Positions 9,681 through 20,443 of a stretch of 64,000 nt of DNA are shown piece by piece. The position numbers and the translations under genes were made by a program. Source of the DNA: [Phialemoniopsis] sp. UDSM-2020 (Eukaryota > Ascomycota > Sordariomycetes > Thyridiales > Thyridiaceae); NCBI GenBank assembly GCA_018873225.1, contig JAEILZ010000009.1, forward strand, positions 2,037,501 to 2,101,500, in the 5' to 3' direction. The first letter of the stretch is position 1. Every line of letters begins with the position of its first letter. The notes under the pieces were generated by a model. That model was given only the letters and a program-made list of their open reading frames with translations, did not search any database and was not told where the DNA came from.

Positions 9681-11239
9681 ATGGCCAACATCAAGTTAGA
9701 GGAGCTCACCATCGAGCAGGTCCATGATGCCTATCAGAAGAAGCTCTTTACCGTCGAAGCACTGGTCAAAGTATTTCAAGCACGCATACAGAAGCTCGAC
9801 CGTGACGAAAATGGCCCCAAGCTAAATGCCCTTGCGGCTCTTAACGAGCGAGCTGTCGACGAGGCGAAGAGCCTCGATGCCGCCTTTGCCAGACACGGCA
9901 AATTTGTTGGACCTCTCCATGGCATTCCCATCGTGGTCAAAGACCATGTCATGACTAAGGGTCTCACCACTACCTTTGGATCCGTAGTTGCCAAGGACCT
10001 TGTTCCGGAAGAAGACGCCACGGTAGTGACCAAGCTCAAGGAGGCTGGTGCAGTCATCCTTGCAAAGGCATCGCTACCAGGTATGTAATCACCCTCCAGC
10101 CAAATCAATGACCCTTAAGCTGATAAGTTGTCACTTTAGACTGGGGCACGGATTACTTCTCCACCTCATCGCTATTGGGCAATGTCCTCAACCCGTATGA
10201 CCTTAAGCGCGATCCCGGCGGCTCAAGTGGAGGAACGGCTGCGGCCGTCGCGGCCAACTTGGCCATAGTCGGTCTGGGGAGCGACTCCGCCGGCTCAATT
10301 CGCATTCCGACCTCCTTCTGCAACCTCGTGGGGCTACGGCCAACCGTGGGTCTTATCAGCGGCTACGGTGCCTCACCTGGTATTCTGTATCAGTGCACAC
10401 TTGGCCCTGTCGGACGCACAGTCAAAGATGTAGCTCGAATGATGGATGTTCTCGTCGGCTTCGACGAGAAGGACGTTCAGACCGGCATCCATGCTGTTGC
10501 CACCCCACCACAAGGCGGGAGCTACGCGGCGCAACTGGGCGCAGCTGCCGAGAATACGTCCGTCAAGGTCGGTGTCGTCAGAGGCTTGTTCGGAAGCGAC
10601 CATATCGCAGAAGAGGCCGCGGTCAACAAGGTCATGGAGAAGACCATCATGTTCCTTCGTGCTGCAGGCGTGACCATAGTCGATATTAAAATCCCCAACC
10701 TCAAGGAGAATCTCGAAGGATCCACGACACTGCTCTCGCGAGCTCGCTACGACATCGACAACTTCCTCCGACCAACCTTTGGCGTCGACTTCGCCGAGCT
10801 ACTCAGCAGCGGCCGTTACCCGAAGGTCAATGTCATGATACCCTACACCGTTTCCCAGGGCAGCGCGACGCCCTACGAGCACAAGGACTACGGCAAGCAA
10901 ATGGACTTGCGCGAGGAGCTGGAGCACGAGGTGCTTCTGCAAATGTACAAGAATGGCGTGTCGTCGTTGATCTTCCCGGCAGTCAAGGTGCCTCCGCCAC
11001 TCTATGCAGACGTAGACCCCAAGATGCTGCGCGCGTACCTTCCTGTAAACACGTCGTTTGCTAGTCAGTTGCGGTGGCCGTCGGTGTGCGTGCCTGTTGG
11101 ATTTACTGAGGACGACTTGCCTGTTGGCATGGAGATTACTGGGCCGCCGCTGCAGGATCAGAAGCTACTGAATCTTGCACATCGTGTCGAGGAAGCGACG
11201 AAGGCTCGACGAGTGCCACTGCAGGAGTTTCCACGATGA
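9681..11239 (+). CDS. Amidase signature family enzyme
   Basis: Two exons, 9681-10080 and 10140-11239, with a 59-bp intron, give 499 residues. The join creates ASLPDWGTDYFSTSS, correct for the family. The catalytic Ser-cisSer-Lys triad is visible: Lys in PIVVKDHV near residue 88, the glycine/serine loop DPGGSSGGTAAAVAANLA, and the nucleophile region GSDSAGSIRIP. The enzymes hydrolyse C-N bonds of amides; fungal members act on small amides, acetamide or fatty amides. There is no signal peptide, so the protein is probably cytosolic. The short N-terminus (IEQVHDAYQKKLFTVEALVKVF) is the usual start of the family. The substrate cannot be told. Confidence 0.9.
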
Positions 11240-11473
11240 GCAAAGGTCCACTGAAACCATAGACTAGTATGCCGAAATTTCCTTCCTGAAAATGAAGACT
11301 GACTTTGAGTCGCGTTTTCCCTGCTGTTCCCAAAACATATTGTTTTCGCCCGACGTCGTAGTCACGATAAACTTGTCTCATCGCGCACCATCAAGACCCC
11401 ATCCCTCACAACAACAGTTATCCGGAGCATCACATTTCGTCCTCGTCCTTCAAACTACCAGCACACTGTCATC

Positions 11474-12534
11474 ATGGCACTGCTCGATCTACCGGTGGAG
11501 ATCCTCCGCGAAATCCTCTTCTATGCGCTCATTCACCATGAGGATTCGGGATTTCCAGTGCCTCTTCTCGTTGTATCGAAGGCATGGTACCAGATTGCTA
11601 TTGAACTCCTCTATAGAGAGTTTGAGCTGGGACCGAATCGCTTTCTGGGCTTCACTGCAGATGAAGCATCAGCGGCAATCCTAGCTACCAAGTGTACACA
11701 CATCCAACACCTCACCATTGACTTACGCTATATGAGCATGCCTTGGTTTTTCTTTGAGGAGGAATGGAAAAATGGGGCGTTCACTTGCCAGCTCGCCTCA
11801 ACGAACGCTTCGAGAGGCTTTGTGCAATCTTGATCAACAGTTCAAAGCTCAAAACCTTGAAGGTGGACATTAGACATCCGGTAGACCGGTGCACTACGCG
11901 CCGAATGCCGAGCAGCCTGCAGATTGGACCCCTTACTCGGTTCTTGTCGACTTCGACCCTCGCTCACCTGGAGCTCAACGTAAGCGGCGCACCAAAAAGA
12001 CAGGACTCTGATTTGCATCTATGCGAGGTCCTCAACGGTCTTCTCTCGACATTGCGTTATCTGCACTGCAAGGTCTCGCGGGTTTGCGAAAGCCTGTTGC
12101 TCCCATCCAAATCCCGGCGGCCTGTCGCACTGCGATGGCTCGTTTTACAGACATATGCGATCCAACACTGTCAGAATGATACAGAGGTGCTGGTCTTGGA
12201 GCTGAGGGACACTATCGAAAAGCAAGCACGCTCGCTTGCTAGCCAATCCAACAAGCCAGACTGCGTCAAAATCCAATACTGGGAGGAGGATGAAACACTC
12301 GACACCGTGTACGATGTTTTGAGAGACTGCCGCTTCGAAGTGACACGAGATGGCCGGAGAATGGCATATCCAGGCAATGGGCTCAACTGGGATCTTCATG
12401 AACAATGTTCTGGAGCTCACCAACCGCTCGTATTCGTCGGCGAGGATGGCAAGAGAACCGTACTTCCTAACCTAGAGTGCTTGGCAAATAGAGGATTGAA
12501 ACAGGAATCCCCTGGAGATAGCGATTATGACTAG
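11474..12534 (+). pseudogene. F-box-like protein gene with a frame break
   Basis: The frame opens at the ATG at 11474 with an F-box-like motif (LLDLPVEILREILFYAL ... LLVVSKAWYQIAIELLY). It runs past 11760 and then stops at 11831-11833. A second frame, open from about 11758, continues with matching hydrophobic repeats (KLKTLKVDIRHP, LAHLELNV) to the stop at 12534. The frames overlap near a run of A and G residues at 11766-11777, so one missing base would join them. A 98-bp intron from 11694 to 11791 could also join them, but it would remove family-like sequence (HIQHLTIDLRYMS). F-box proteins recruit targets to SCF ubiquitin ligases through Skp1. Either a pseudogene, a sequence error or an unusual intron. 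Confidence 0.6.
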
Positions 12535-13169
12535 GCGGTCCTTGCGGGTATTCATGTCGTTGGTTGGTGCTCTTGATGTGAGTGCCAGAGGCAGCACAGC
12601 TCGGAGGGAATTGGCTTGAGCTGAGTAAATGGCTCTGAGTTATAGGAAACGAGCTCAATTTATCATTCTTTGTTTCGGTTGCTCTTATGACTATGAGTTA
12701 TAGCACCGTCATGATCATCCTGCTGTAGATTTTCTCCAAGGCTGCAGAAGGGAGCAAGTGCATTCGTGTATCGATCGACCCCACAACTCACGGACCCCGG
12801 GAACGCCGCACGCATGGCAACCGGACCCACTCATTGCTCCGGGTGGGTCCGCCCGTTTTTGTGCCACAAAGCTTAATCATTCTTGGGACGCGTATCTCGA
12901 CGACGTTGACGAGGAAGGCATCTGTGTTCATTATTTCCTCTATTCTACCCGATTTAGTATGTAAGATATATAAAAGTCTTTTTGTCTAAATACAGTTCAA
13001 ACAGGAATATGCTTGAGCTCGTTCACCCATTTCCAAGCTGCTCTTCGCAATGCATGCCAAGAGATCGGAAGCAGACTCAGACTCTGCGTGTTGTCTATTC
13101 CAAGCTTTTCCCACTCCCGGTACCCTAAAGAGGAGATCAAAGCGCTTCAGCCAGTTTCCAGTGCTGCAC
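12535..13169. other. Intergenic, with a short hairpin-forming repeat
   Basis: No gene is seen. CGGACCCAC at 12822-12830 and its reverse complement at 12843-12851 form a 9-bp stem with a 12-base loop, followed closely by five T residues. It lies between two convergent genes and could take part in 3'-end formation, but this is speculative. Confidence 0.4.
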
Positions 13170-14550
13170 TTAAGAGCGAGGAGACCAGGTGACCTGCAGG
13201 GAGACGGCCTTCTTGGCGGTGTAGACGACACCCTGCTGGGTGCCCGTGGGCAGCGAGTCGGCGTAGAACGTGTTCTCACCATTATACGTCAGGAAGCTTC
13301 CGTCGTAGCCAAAGTCGCTGGCGGTGACACCGGTGTTGCACGAGAAGGACGAGTCGGCCTGGATGCCGCACTTGCCCTTGCTGGAGTTGAGCTGGAAGGT
13401 GACGCCGTCGGCGTTGGGGGTCGCGGTGTAGGTAGCAGGGGTGCCGCCGTTGCGGTACCAAGCGCCGACGCCGATCAGGAAGCCGCCGTTGCTGTCGGCG
13501 GGGGTGTTGACGTAGAGGTAGGCCTTGCCGTTGAGGGCGGCGCCGCCGGTAGGGGCGGGACCGGTGGTCGTGGCAGTGCCAGTGGGCGTGGCGGTGGAGC
13601 CGGGGGTGGTGGTGACGGTGCCGGAGGGCGAGCCGCCGTTGGCGTACTTGGGCAGGTACTTGATGCCGGTCTTGGGGCAGGTCGAGGGGCTGCCGACGGG
13701 CTGGACGGGGACGAAGTCGCCGGTCTGGACGGAGCCGCGGGTGTTGAAGTGGTACCAGATCTCGTTCATGGCCGAGGTCTTCTTGTCGCAGTTGACGATG
13801 GCCTCGAAGCCAAAGTTGGCCTTGATGGCGGCCTGGATCTCGGCGAGGGTGTAGGTCTTGGTGGCGTCGGGGACGATGCCCGCGGCGGCGAGCCACTTGT
13901 AGCTGGGCAGGGTTTTGAATAAAGAAGTTGTTCTCCTCATATAATCAACGACCTCTTGCTGAGGCTTGTAGTCGGCGTAGCAAGGGGGGTTGAGGGTCGA
14001 GATGCAGGTGCCGTGCTTGTTGAACTCGTGTTCCCAGAACTGCTCATCGTCACCCTGGTAGTCTAATTTTTAATTGATTCTGTTAGCTCTAGTATTTTCA
14101 AAGGCCTAGATACCTCACTGACCCTTCCAGTACTTCTGCATGTAGGCCAGGGTGCACTTGTCGGCGGCCTGCATGATGGCGGTCACGTTGCTGACCTCAC
14201 GCTTGGCGTCGCAGAATTGGGGGTACGAGCCATCGCAGTAGTCGGGCCTGTGGTCCTCATGGTTAGTAGGAATTCATAGAACAATTTGTCGTGGACAATG
14301 GTGTTTTTCAGGTTTAGGATATACCATACCAGAGACCGTGGATGGTCCAGCTGTCAGCGGGGCCGGTGCTGGGGGCAGTGTCCCAGAACTGGGTCATGAG
14401 GAGCTGACCGCCGGGGTAGACGGTGCAACAGGTGTCGACGACGGTCGTGTTGTGGCAGGACAACTCCAGACCGGCCGGGCAGGACTTGGAGGCGGCGACG
14501 GCGGAGCCGACGGCCAGGGCGGCCTCGAGGAGCATGACGCGGGACAGCAT
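13170..14550 (-). CDS. Secreted ribonuclease T2 with C-terminal extension
   Basis: Three exons (14550-14330, 14247-14123, 14062-13170) with introns of 82 and 60 bp give 412 residues. The protein begins with a signal peptide of about 20 residues (hydrophobic LLEAALAVGSAVAA). The first intron splits the first active-site block; joining gives WTIHGLWPD, and the second block EHEFNKHGTC follows near residue 130, so both catalytic histidines are present. Many cysteines fit the family's disulfides. After about residue 245 comes a Gly/Thr/Pro-rich linker and a 110-residue C-terminal domain, as in RNase T2 enzymes such as Rny1-like proteins. The enzyme cleaves single-stranded RNA in the vacuole or outside the cell. 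Confidence 0.92.
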
Positions 14551-15695
14551 GGTGAAAGTCGGGATGCGAATTGACCGGTGACGCTGATGTGCTTGGGCGG
14601 CTTACTTTGAGACGAGACTCTCTCCAGTACAGCGACGACCACGAAGCTATATACAAGTCTGAGGGCTCAGGTCTGTCCTCGGAGCAAGCAGAAAAAAAGA
14701 AAGAGAGGTCTAGCCTCACGGCGGCTCGACAAAACTATTGGAACTAGGTCTGCATTATTGCGTAACGACTGGCTGACTTCTCGTACGAAGACTGCCTGGT
14801 TTTCCGGTGCGAGCGGCGACTCGAGCAGAACCCGTGCATGTGTTTTCTCCTGCTCGGCCGCCTCCCTTATTCGAGGCGGTTCATCCGGAGAGCCAGTGAC
14901 CAATTACAGCGGCGTTCAGGCTGTTGTCAGTGAACACACGTGCTAGAGCTATCTAGTGCCAAGCCGACCCGTCCCTAGCGTTAGCGTTACCGGATCGAGT
15001 GAGACAGGGGGCGGAAAGTGCAGTCCAGCCGGTGCGCATCCACCCACGTGTTCCTGGGCAGCCTCTTAAATGGTTCTGTCGGCGGCTTCTTTTCTTCCTT
15101 GCCTCTTCCTCTTTCGTGTTCACTGATGCACGTGTGCGGCTGTGCGGCTGAATCCTTTACGGTAGACACCCGAGCTACTTTGCTGCCTCCACTGTAGAAC
15201 GTGCAGCTCAGACACACAATTCAGAATAAACATCTGGAACTATGAGGTTTTCTCCATGCGCCTGAAGATGCGGGGGAGGAAATGATCGCCCATCAACATC
15301 GGAACGAGCTTGAACCTGCATCTATCATCCGAGTGCACTCCCTAGAACTCAGCATTGATTGGGCCAGGACACATCCAATGTTTAATGGTCAATTTGAAGG
15401 CGATCTACCCCTCACTGCCCCAATGTACCCCGATTCGCCCGACCAAGATGCAACAACGACAGGGATCCGAGCGGCGACAAGGTTATGCTGTGATGACAGA
15501 GGCAATCATCTAGACCCTCGGATGAGACCATCGAGATTCCGCTGTGGGTGCGGTGGTTCCGTCGCTGAGCTTGGCGGCGGAGCTTGTCTTGGTCAAGCCT
15601 GCATGTCGCACCGTAGTCCTCGTCTTGCTTACATGGCTACTCGGATTTGTCCATGGCCACTAGATCACGATGTGCCAAGATCTGATAAGATTGCT
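14551..15695. other. Intergenic upstream of RNase T2
   Basis: 1.1 kb with no supported gene. A minus-strand TATATA at 14648-14653, about 100 bp before the RNase T2 start, is a likely TATA element. Nothing else stands out. Confidence 0.35.
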
Positions 15696-16646
15696 TCAGA
15701 CGGTCAACCGATAGTCCAGGTAGGCTTCACCAAGTCTGTTGCCGACGATTCGATTCCGCACAGAGGCCCCAAGAAACTCCTCCCTGTGCTTGACGACGGT
15801 CGACAGGTGACTCTCGCCGTCATAGGTAGTCAGCTTCGCCCCCGGGATCCTCTCAGTCAATGCTTTTCCCAACGCCGCCGGCGCGAGCTCGTCCTTCTCC
15901 CCATACCACAACCTGACGTCGGTCCCTTCGATGTCCTCCAACCTGAACCCCCACGGCTTCGACGCCACAGTCGCATCGTCCACATAACCCTCGCTGCCCT
16001 GCGCAAAAGCTCCCCGCAGCGAGTCAATGGTCCACCGCACGACCGCTTCGTCCTTGTAGATCTCGGCGTCCGGACCCTTGGCCGCCGCAAGCCCCTTCCG
16101 GAGCGCCTCCTCCAAGACCTCCGCGTCCTCGTCGCGCGCCGCCTTGCCGATCATGACGTCCCACAGCCAGCGCACGGCGCCCCGCGGCGCCCAGTCCATG
16201 GCGCGGAAGCTCAGCTTTTCTGCATGAGGCTCATGCCCTCCAGCGTCAGGTCCCGCGGCCCCACACCCGCCACGACGCCCACGCCCCGTAACCCTTCCGG
16301 CAAAGACTGCCGCGCCGCCGCCCGAGACGCCGAGAATGTAGTATTCCGACAGGCCTAGGTGCCGCACCAGCTCGGCAATGTGGGCGGGGTACTCGGTCAG
16401 AACGCGACCGGCGGGGTTGCGCGTTGAGAGGCCGACACCTGGCCGGTCGGGAGCGATGAGTCGTATGTTGAGTTTGACTGCCTCTGGTTCCCACAGAGAT
16501 GCTTCGAGCCGTGAGCCCGGCATGCCGTGGAGGTAGATCACCGGAATGCCTTCGCGCAGGCCGTACTGCGCAGACCCGATCGTCAATCCGGACGTAGATT
16601 GAGACATCCTGTCGTTTGAGGTGGCCGAAGCGTCTTGGGCTGCCAT
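15696..16646 (-). CDS. Alpha/beta hydrolase with two compensating frameshifts
   Basis: An open frame of 316 residues from the ATG at 16646. The oxyanion-hole motif (IYLHGMPGSR) and APDRPGVGLS are followed by the nucleophile elbow GVSGGG near residue 110. The late Asp (WYGEKDELAP) and His (DGESHLS) complete a plausible triad. Between 16311 and about 16219 the annotated frame reads as Gly/Arg-rich nonsense. The next frame reads SLPEGLRGVGVVAGVGPR, exactly what this family has after the elbow. Thus one shift enters and a second leaves the wrong frame over about 93 bp, and several residues normally found after GVSGGG are missing. The product may be inactive, or the sequence may hold two errors. 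The substrate is unknown. Confidence 0.7.
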   Translation of the reverse strand: MAAQDASATSNDRMSQSTSGLTIGSAQYGLREGIPVIYLHGMPGSRLEASLWEPEAVKLNIRLIAPDRPGVGLSTRNPAGRVLTEYPAHIAELVRHLGLSEYYILGVSGGGAAVFAGRVTGRGRRGGCGAAGPDAGGHEPHAEKLSFRAMDWAPRGAVRWLWDVMIGKAARDEDAEVLEEALRKGLAAAKGPDAEIYKDEAVVRWTIDSLRGAFAQGSEGYVDDATVASKPWGFRLEDIEGTDVRLWYGEKDELAPAALGKALTERIPGAKLTTYDGESHLSTVVKHREEFLGASVRNRIVGNRLGEAYLDYRLTV

Positions 16647-17395
16647 CGTGACTGATCATAACCTCGTGAGGAAGGTTGAATTTCCCGAGTAGAGCAATAC
16701 GGTTGCGCAAGTCTGGCATGTCGGCGTTACATGCCTACTTGATAGAAAACGAAACGAAGCGGGGCGATCCAGGTGTACGAACGTTCGGGAAAACCCATAG
16801 ATTACCGAATCGGGCAGTTTTACGAAGCCCAAAAACCGGACCTAGTCTAGCTCGCCAGAACCACTGGGCTTCAGATTTGCCTGGTAGCCCTCGCGACAAC
16901 GGAAAAGTATGGACTGCCACAGACACAAGGCGACGATGATGGCGAGATATCATGCCATTTTTGAGCGATGGCTTTGATGATCAAGCTCATTGTGAAAGGG
17001 CTGGTGGACAGCGCCGTAACCTTGCACAACAGCGAAAGCAGCACAACGTCACAGCGGAGTCCGGCAATCCAGGTAAGGAACCAAAAGTTTTCCTGCACCT
17101 TGTTCAAAATGTCAGACCAGTATTCATGCTTGTCTTTCTATCTAAAGAGGAAAAGAAGTCTACTAAAGAGGTTTTCCCTAATCAAGGACTACAAGGTGAA
17201 AGGTCAAGGAACCTTGGTTTCGGCAAAAGTTTTCCTGTAGAACATCACCCACAAAAGAACTACAAGAAAGGCATTAATATTATACTTGATTAAACTGATA
17301 TGTAGTAAGTGCCACGAGACCCCGAAAGGAGAAAGATGAGAATTCGAATCACAACCCCGAGCGACTCAGACGACAGTCAAATCGAACAATGAATG
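16647..17395. other. Intergenic with a 14-nt direct repeat
   Basis: No gene is seen in 749 bp. CAAAAGTTTTCCTG occurs at 17082-17095 and again at 17224-17237, each after an AAGGAACC element, suggesting a decayed local duplication. Confidence 0.4.
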
Positions 17396-18982
17396 TTAAA
17401 AGGCGATCGCCGGAGCGTTCACTTCAGCCGCACAAGAGTTGACAAAGGTGCCATCCGTGTTGTCGACTGTGTTGGACTCAATGACAGTCCCACTGGGGTT
17501 GGTGACCTGCGTCGAGAACTGACCGCATAACTGCGCGTTGGCATACACAATTCTGAATGGAATATAGGTATTCACGTTGGATGCGTCCACCGTGAATTGG
17601 TAAGTCGGAGCGGTGTCCGTGTGCCCGGCAGCCAAGTCGGCATTGGTATTGTTGAAGCCAGACACTGCATTGTCGCCAACAAAGAACAAGACTCCGTCAT
17701 CAACGGCCCCGGGAGCGGCAAACGTGTACGTGCCTTCCTGGCTGGGGTGGAAGTACCCAATATGCTGGACGATGCTGTAGTCAAAGTCGTGGTTGTCGAT
17801 CAACGTTCCGTAGAGGGTGATGGTTCGATTGCAGGCCTGGGGGATCCCGAAGTGCGTAGTAGTGCCCTCGACAGTGGGGGACTGGCCTCCGAGGGATGTC
17901 TGCACGTTCCACCCATCTCGTCCCCAGTTGTTGTTGCCCTCCGGGGCATACGGAACCTGACCGGCGCCGGTGCCCTCTGTGAAGTCGTAGAAGGCCCACT
18001 GTAAGCCTGCCGTGCACGCAGGTGTCTCGACAATGACCGTTCCGCCAGAGGTCGTAGTAGTCGTTCCAACGCCAGTCCAGGGGGTAGTGGTGGTTACGAA
18101 CGATTGGGGCACCTCTACAACGACGCTGGGAGAGTTCGTGCCGCTGCTGTAGGTGATGGTTGTGGCGACTGTCCCCGTGGTTATGGTTGTCGTCAGAGTA
18201 TGTGGAGGTACTGTGGAAGGGACCTCGACAACAACGCTCGGGGGGTTTGTGCCACTCCTTGGATACGTGATGGTGGTAGATACGGAGCCGGTGGTGAGGG
18301 TAGTGGAGATGGTGCTGTCGGGGGAGCTTGTGGGCACCTCGACTACGACGCTGGGGGGCGAATTAGGGCCGCCGCCAGGGTAGGTTATGGTTGTGGCAAC
18401 CGAGCCGGTAGTGATAGTCGTGGAGAGCGTGCTAGGAGCAGGGCCATCGGAAGAAGTGGAAGGCACCTCTATCACAACGCTGGGAGGGTTGGTGCCGCTG
18501 GGTGGGTAGGTGATAGTTGTGGATACCGACCCAGTGGTGACAGTCCTCGTGAGGGTAGTGTCTGGACCAGGACCCAAGGGAGAGGTCGTAGAGAGAACCT
18601 CCGGGGGGCCGTGTACGATGACAGTGCCTGGCCTTCCATTGGAAGGAGGTATAGTCTCTGTGTAGGGTGGCCCAGTGCCCGGAACCGTTGTTGTGATGTA
18701 CCCGGGATCAGGGCTAGGTCCGGGGCCGTCTGTAAGATGAACAGTACTGTTGTCGATGCGTCAGCAACGGCATAGTCAAAGCAGCATTGGGGAGATGGGC
18801 TTCTTTTCATACCGGGTAATCGTAGTCCTGGTAAATTCTGAGGGACCGGGTCCTGTAATCACCTTGACTGGCTGTAACTCGACCAGATCCCGCCCATCTG
18901 GGCAATCTGGATCCTGGGAGTGGGCATTGCCAATCAGACCAAGAAGGGCAACTGATTGCCCTAGCTTGTTACTCAGCCTCAT
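17396..18982 (-). CDS. Secreted GLEYA-domain adhesin with Thr/Ser/Pro repeats
   Basis: Two exons, 18982-18813 and 18746-17396, with a 66-bp intron, give 506 residues. Residues 1-22 are a signal peptide (VALLGLIGNAHS). A Pro/Thr/Ser-rich stalk follows, including four repeats of TTGSVxTTITYP..GTNPPSVVVEVP between about residues 125 and 270. A GLEYA/PA14-like lectin domain fills residues 305-480: LQWAFYDFT, then the beta-rich GYFHPSQEGTYTF...DDGVLFFVGDNA. GLEYA domains in yeast adhesins bind sugars on cell surfaces. No GPI signal is obvious at the C-terminus (it ends VNAPAIAF), so the protein may be wall-bound by other means or soluble. It is head-to-head with a GPI wall protein across 1.46 kb. 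Confidence 0.88.
18104..18547 (-). repeat. Coding minisatellite in the adhesin stalk (four units)
   Basis: Four in-frame units with TTGSV or TTGTV spaced 43, 38 and 38 codons apart, each followed by TTITY and SVVxEVP. Unit number in such stalks often varies between strains through recombination. Confidence 0.85.
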
Positions 18983-20443
18983 GGTAGGAAAAGGGGGAAA
19001 TAAGATTAAGGAACGGGGTAGGGAAGAAACGAGACGAACAAATTCGATCGATGCGTCTGATGGTTATGACTATTTCCCATGTCCATTGAATAACGTCCAG
19101 AGGAGGCTCTTATATCCAACTCAGCAACATCAACAGATCCCATCTTTCACTTCATTACCAACCAGTCAACATAGGTCTCGCCTCTGGTCTGACTGTTATG
19201 ATTCAGTGACAACGTCGATCGTTGTTAAGGTTCAGGACCAATCTTACAAGCACCAGCACAAGTAACGACAAAGGCACTTCCTGTTCAGCTGGATGGATCT
19301 CTGTCTCACAACTAGATGGCCTCATGACTCTCCCGAGATGTTCATGACATTGACGAAGTGTCGAGGTTTGGAATGCGAAGGCTGCCTATCCGAAGTTGCG
19401 TATCCAACTGGAGATCGCCACGGTTAGTCCTAGGTCTTGTCAGACATGGAGACCATGGCGGAGGTGCAAGGTCCACTTCTTTGCATTACAGGGGAAACAT
19501 ATACTGAGGTTTGGCATGCCCTCAACCATAACTCAATGTGCGAAATACTGCCTAGGCTGACGATCATTGCGACTTGCACTGCATGTTGGGTCCTTTTGTG
19601 TGAGTCTTGGTGAAGTTGTAGGGAATTGTCGTGAGAAGAGATGGATAGCAAAATGGTGTTTTGTTCATCCCAGCTGAAAATCACGGACTATAATATCACT
19701 AACACCTTGGCTGGATCAGGTCACTACGGAGCCTCTTTGGGTCTTGTCTCGCGCTTCCGGGACGAAAAGGGGCAGGCTTCTCCTTATAAGGCGGTGCTAA
19801 GCGCGGTTATTGTCCAGGGACCCCATTTCTGGGGTATTGGGACGTCGTAAGGCAGATCGTTTTCATTAGTCGGGCATTCCGCAATTTTCCATTTTTGTCG
19901 AGCCCTGCAGATCTTAACGGCGTTCACTCTTAGTTGATCCATTGTGTTTCTCGGCCGAACCGATTATACGGTCCCACAAATGCACCCACCCGTAGCACAA
20001 GAGCACCATGTCAACCTGTGTAAGACCGAGGATCATTCTTCAAGAGAAATGTCGGCGACCGGACCGACGGAAAGAGGATCAGCATCTTGATCTTTTGTCT
20101 CACGAGCAGCATCGCTCAGTGCTCGAATCAGTAATTGTGAGGAAAATATCCCAACTCGTGCCCAACGGCACCGCCGATAAGGTTTCGAGCTGGGATCCTT
20201 TGGGTAGATCCAGGTACGAAGCATGAAAAACATGCGTCAGCAGGTAGGTTGTTTACGAACCTTGGGGTCACCTTGTAGTATAAAAAGGTCGAGCCTTGCG
20301 GGAATCTGTAATCAAAGGAAATACGAACCAAACTGTCTGTGCACATCTTGTTCGCTCGAGAATCTGCTTCTCTTTTGCCCTGACCTCCCCCTTGTGCACT
20401 GCGCCATTATCAAGCTCTCGGGCTGCACCTCATTCTGACCAGT
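18983..20443. promoter_or_regulatory. Divergent upstream region of two cell-surface genes
   Basis: 1.46 kb without a supported gene between the GLEYA adhesin and the GPI wall protein. A TATAAG element on the minus strand at 19109-19114 lies about 130 bp before the adhesin start. TATAAAAA on the plus strand at 20279-20286 lies about 158 bp before the wall-protein start. Shared control of the two surface proteins is possible. Confidence 0.4.
20279..20286 (+). promoter_or_regulatory. TATA box of the GPI wall-protein gene
   Basis: TATAAAAA followed by GG, 158 bp upstream of the start codon and followed by a C/T-rich leader, a good match to the fungal TATA consensus. Confidence 0.45.

Noticed and set aside
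12822..12856. Rho-independent terminator (stem-loop plus T-run)
   Set aside because: This is a bacterial mechanism and the window is fungal nuclear DNA; kept only as a hairpin note.
13050..13922. Plus-strand open frame of 290 codons rich in Gly, Val and Asp
   Set aside because: Exact antisense of the RNase T2 C-terminal part; an artefact of GC-rich codons.
15282..16358. Plus-strand open frame of 358 codons
   Set aside because: Mostly antisense to the alpha/beta hydrolase, no family-like sequence, composition follows the GC-rich opposite gene.
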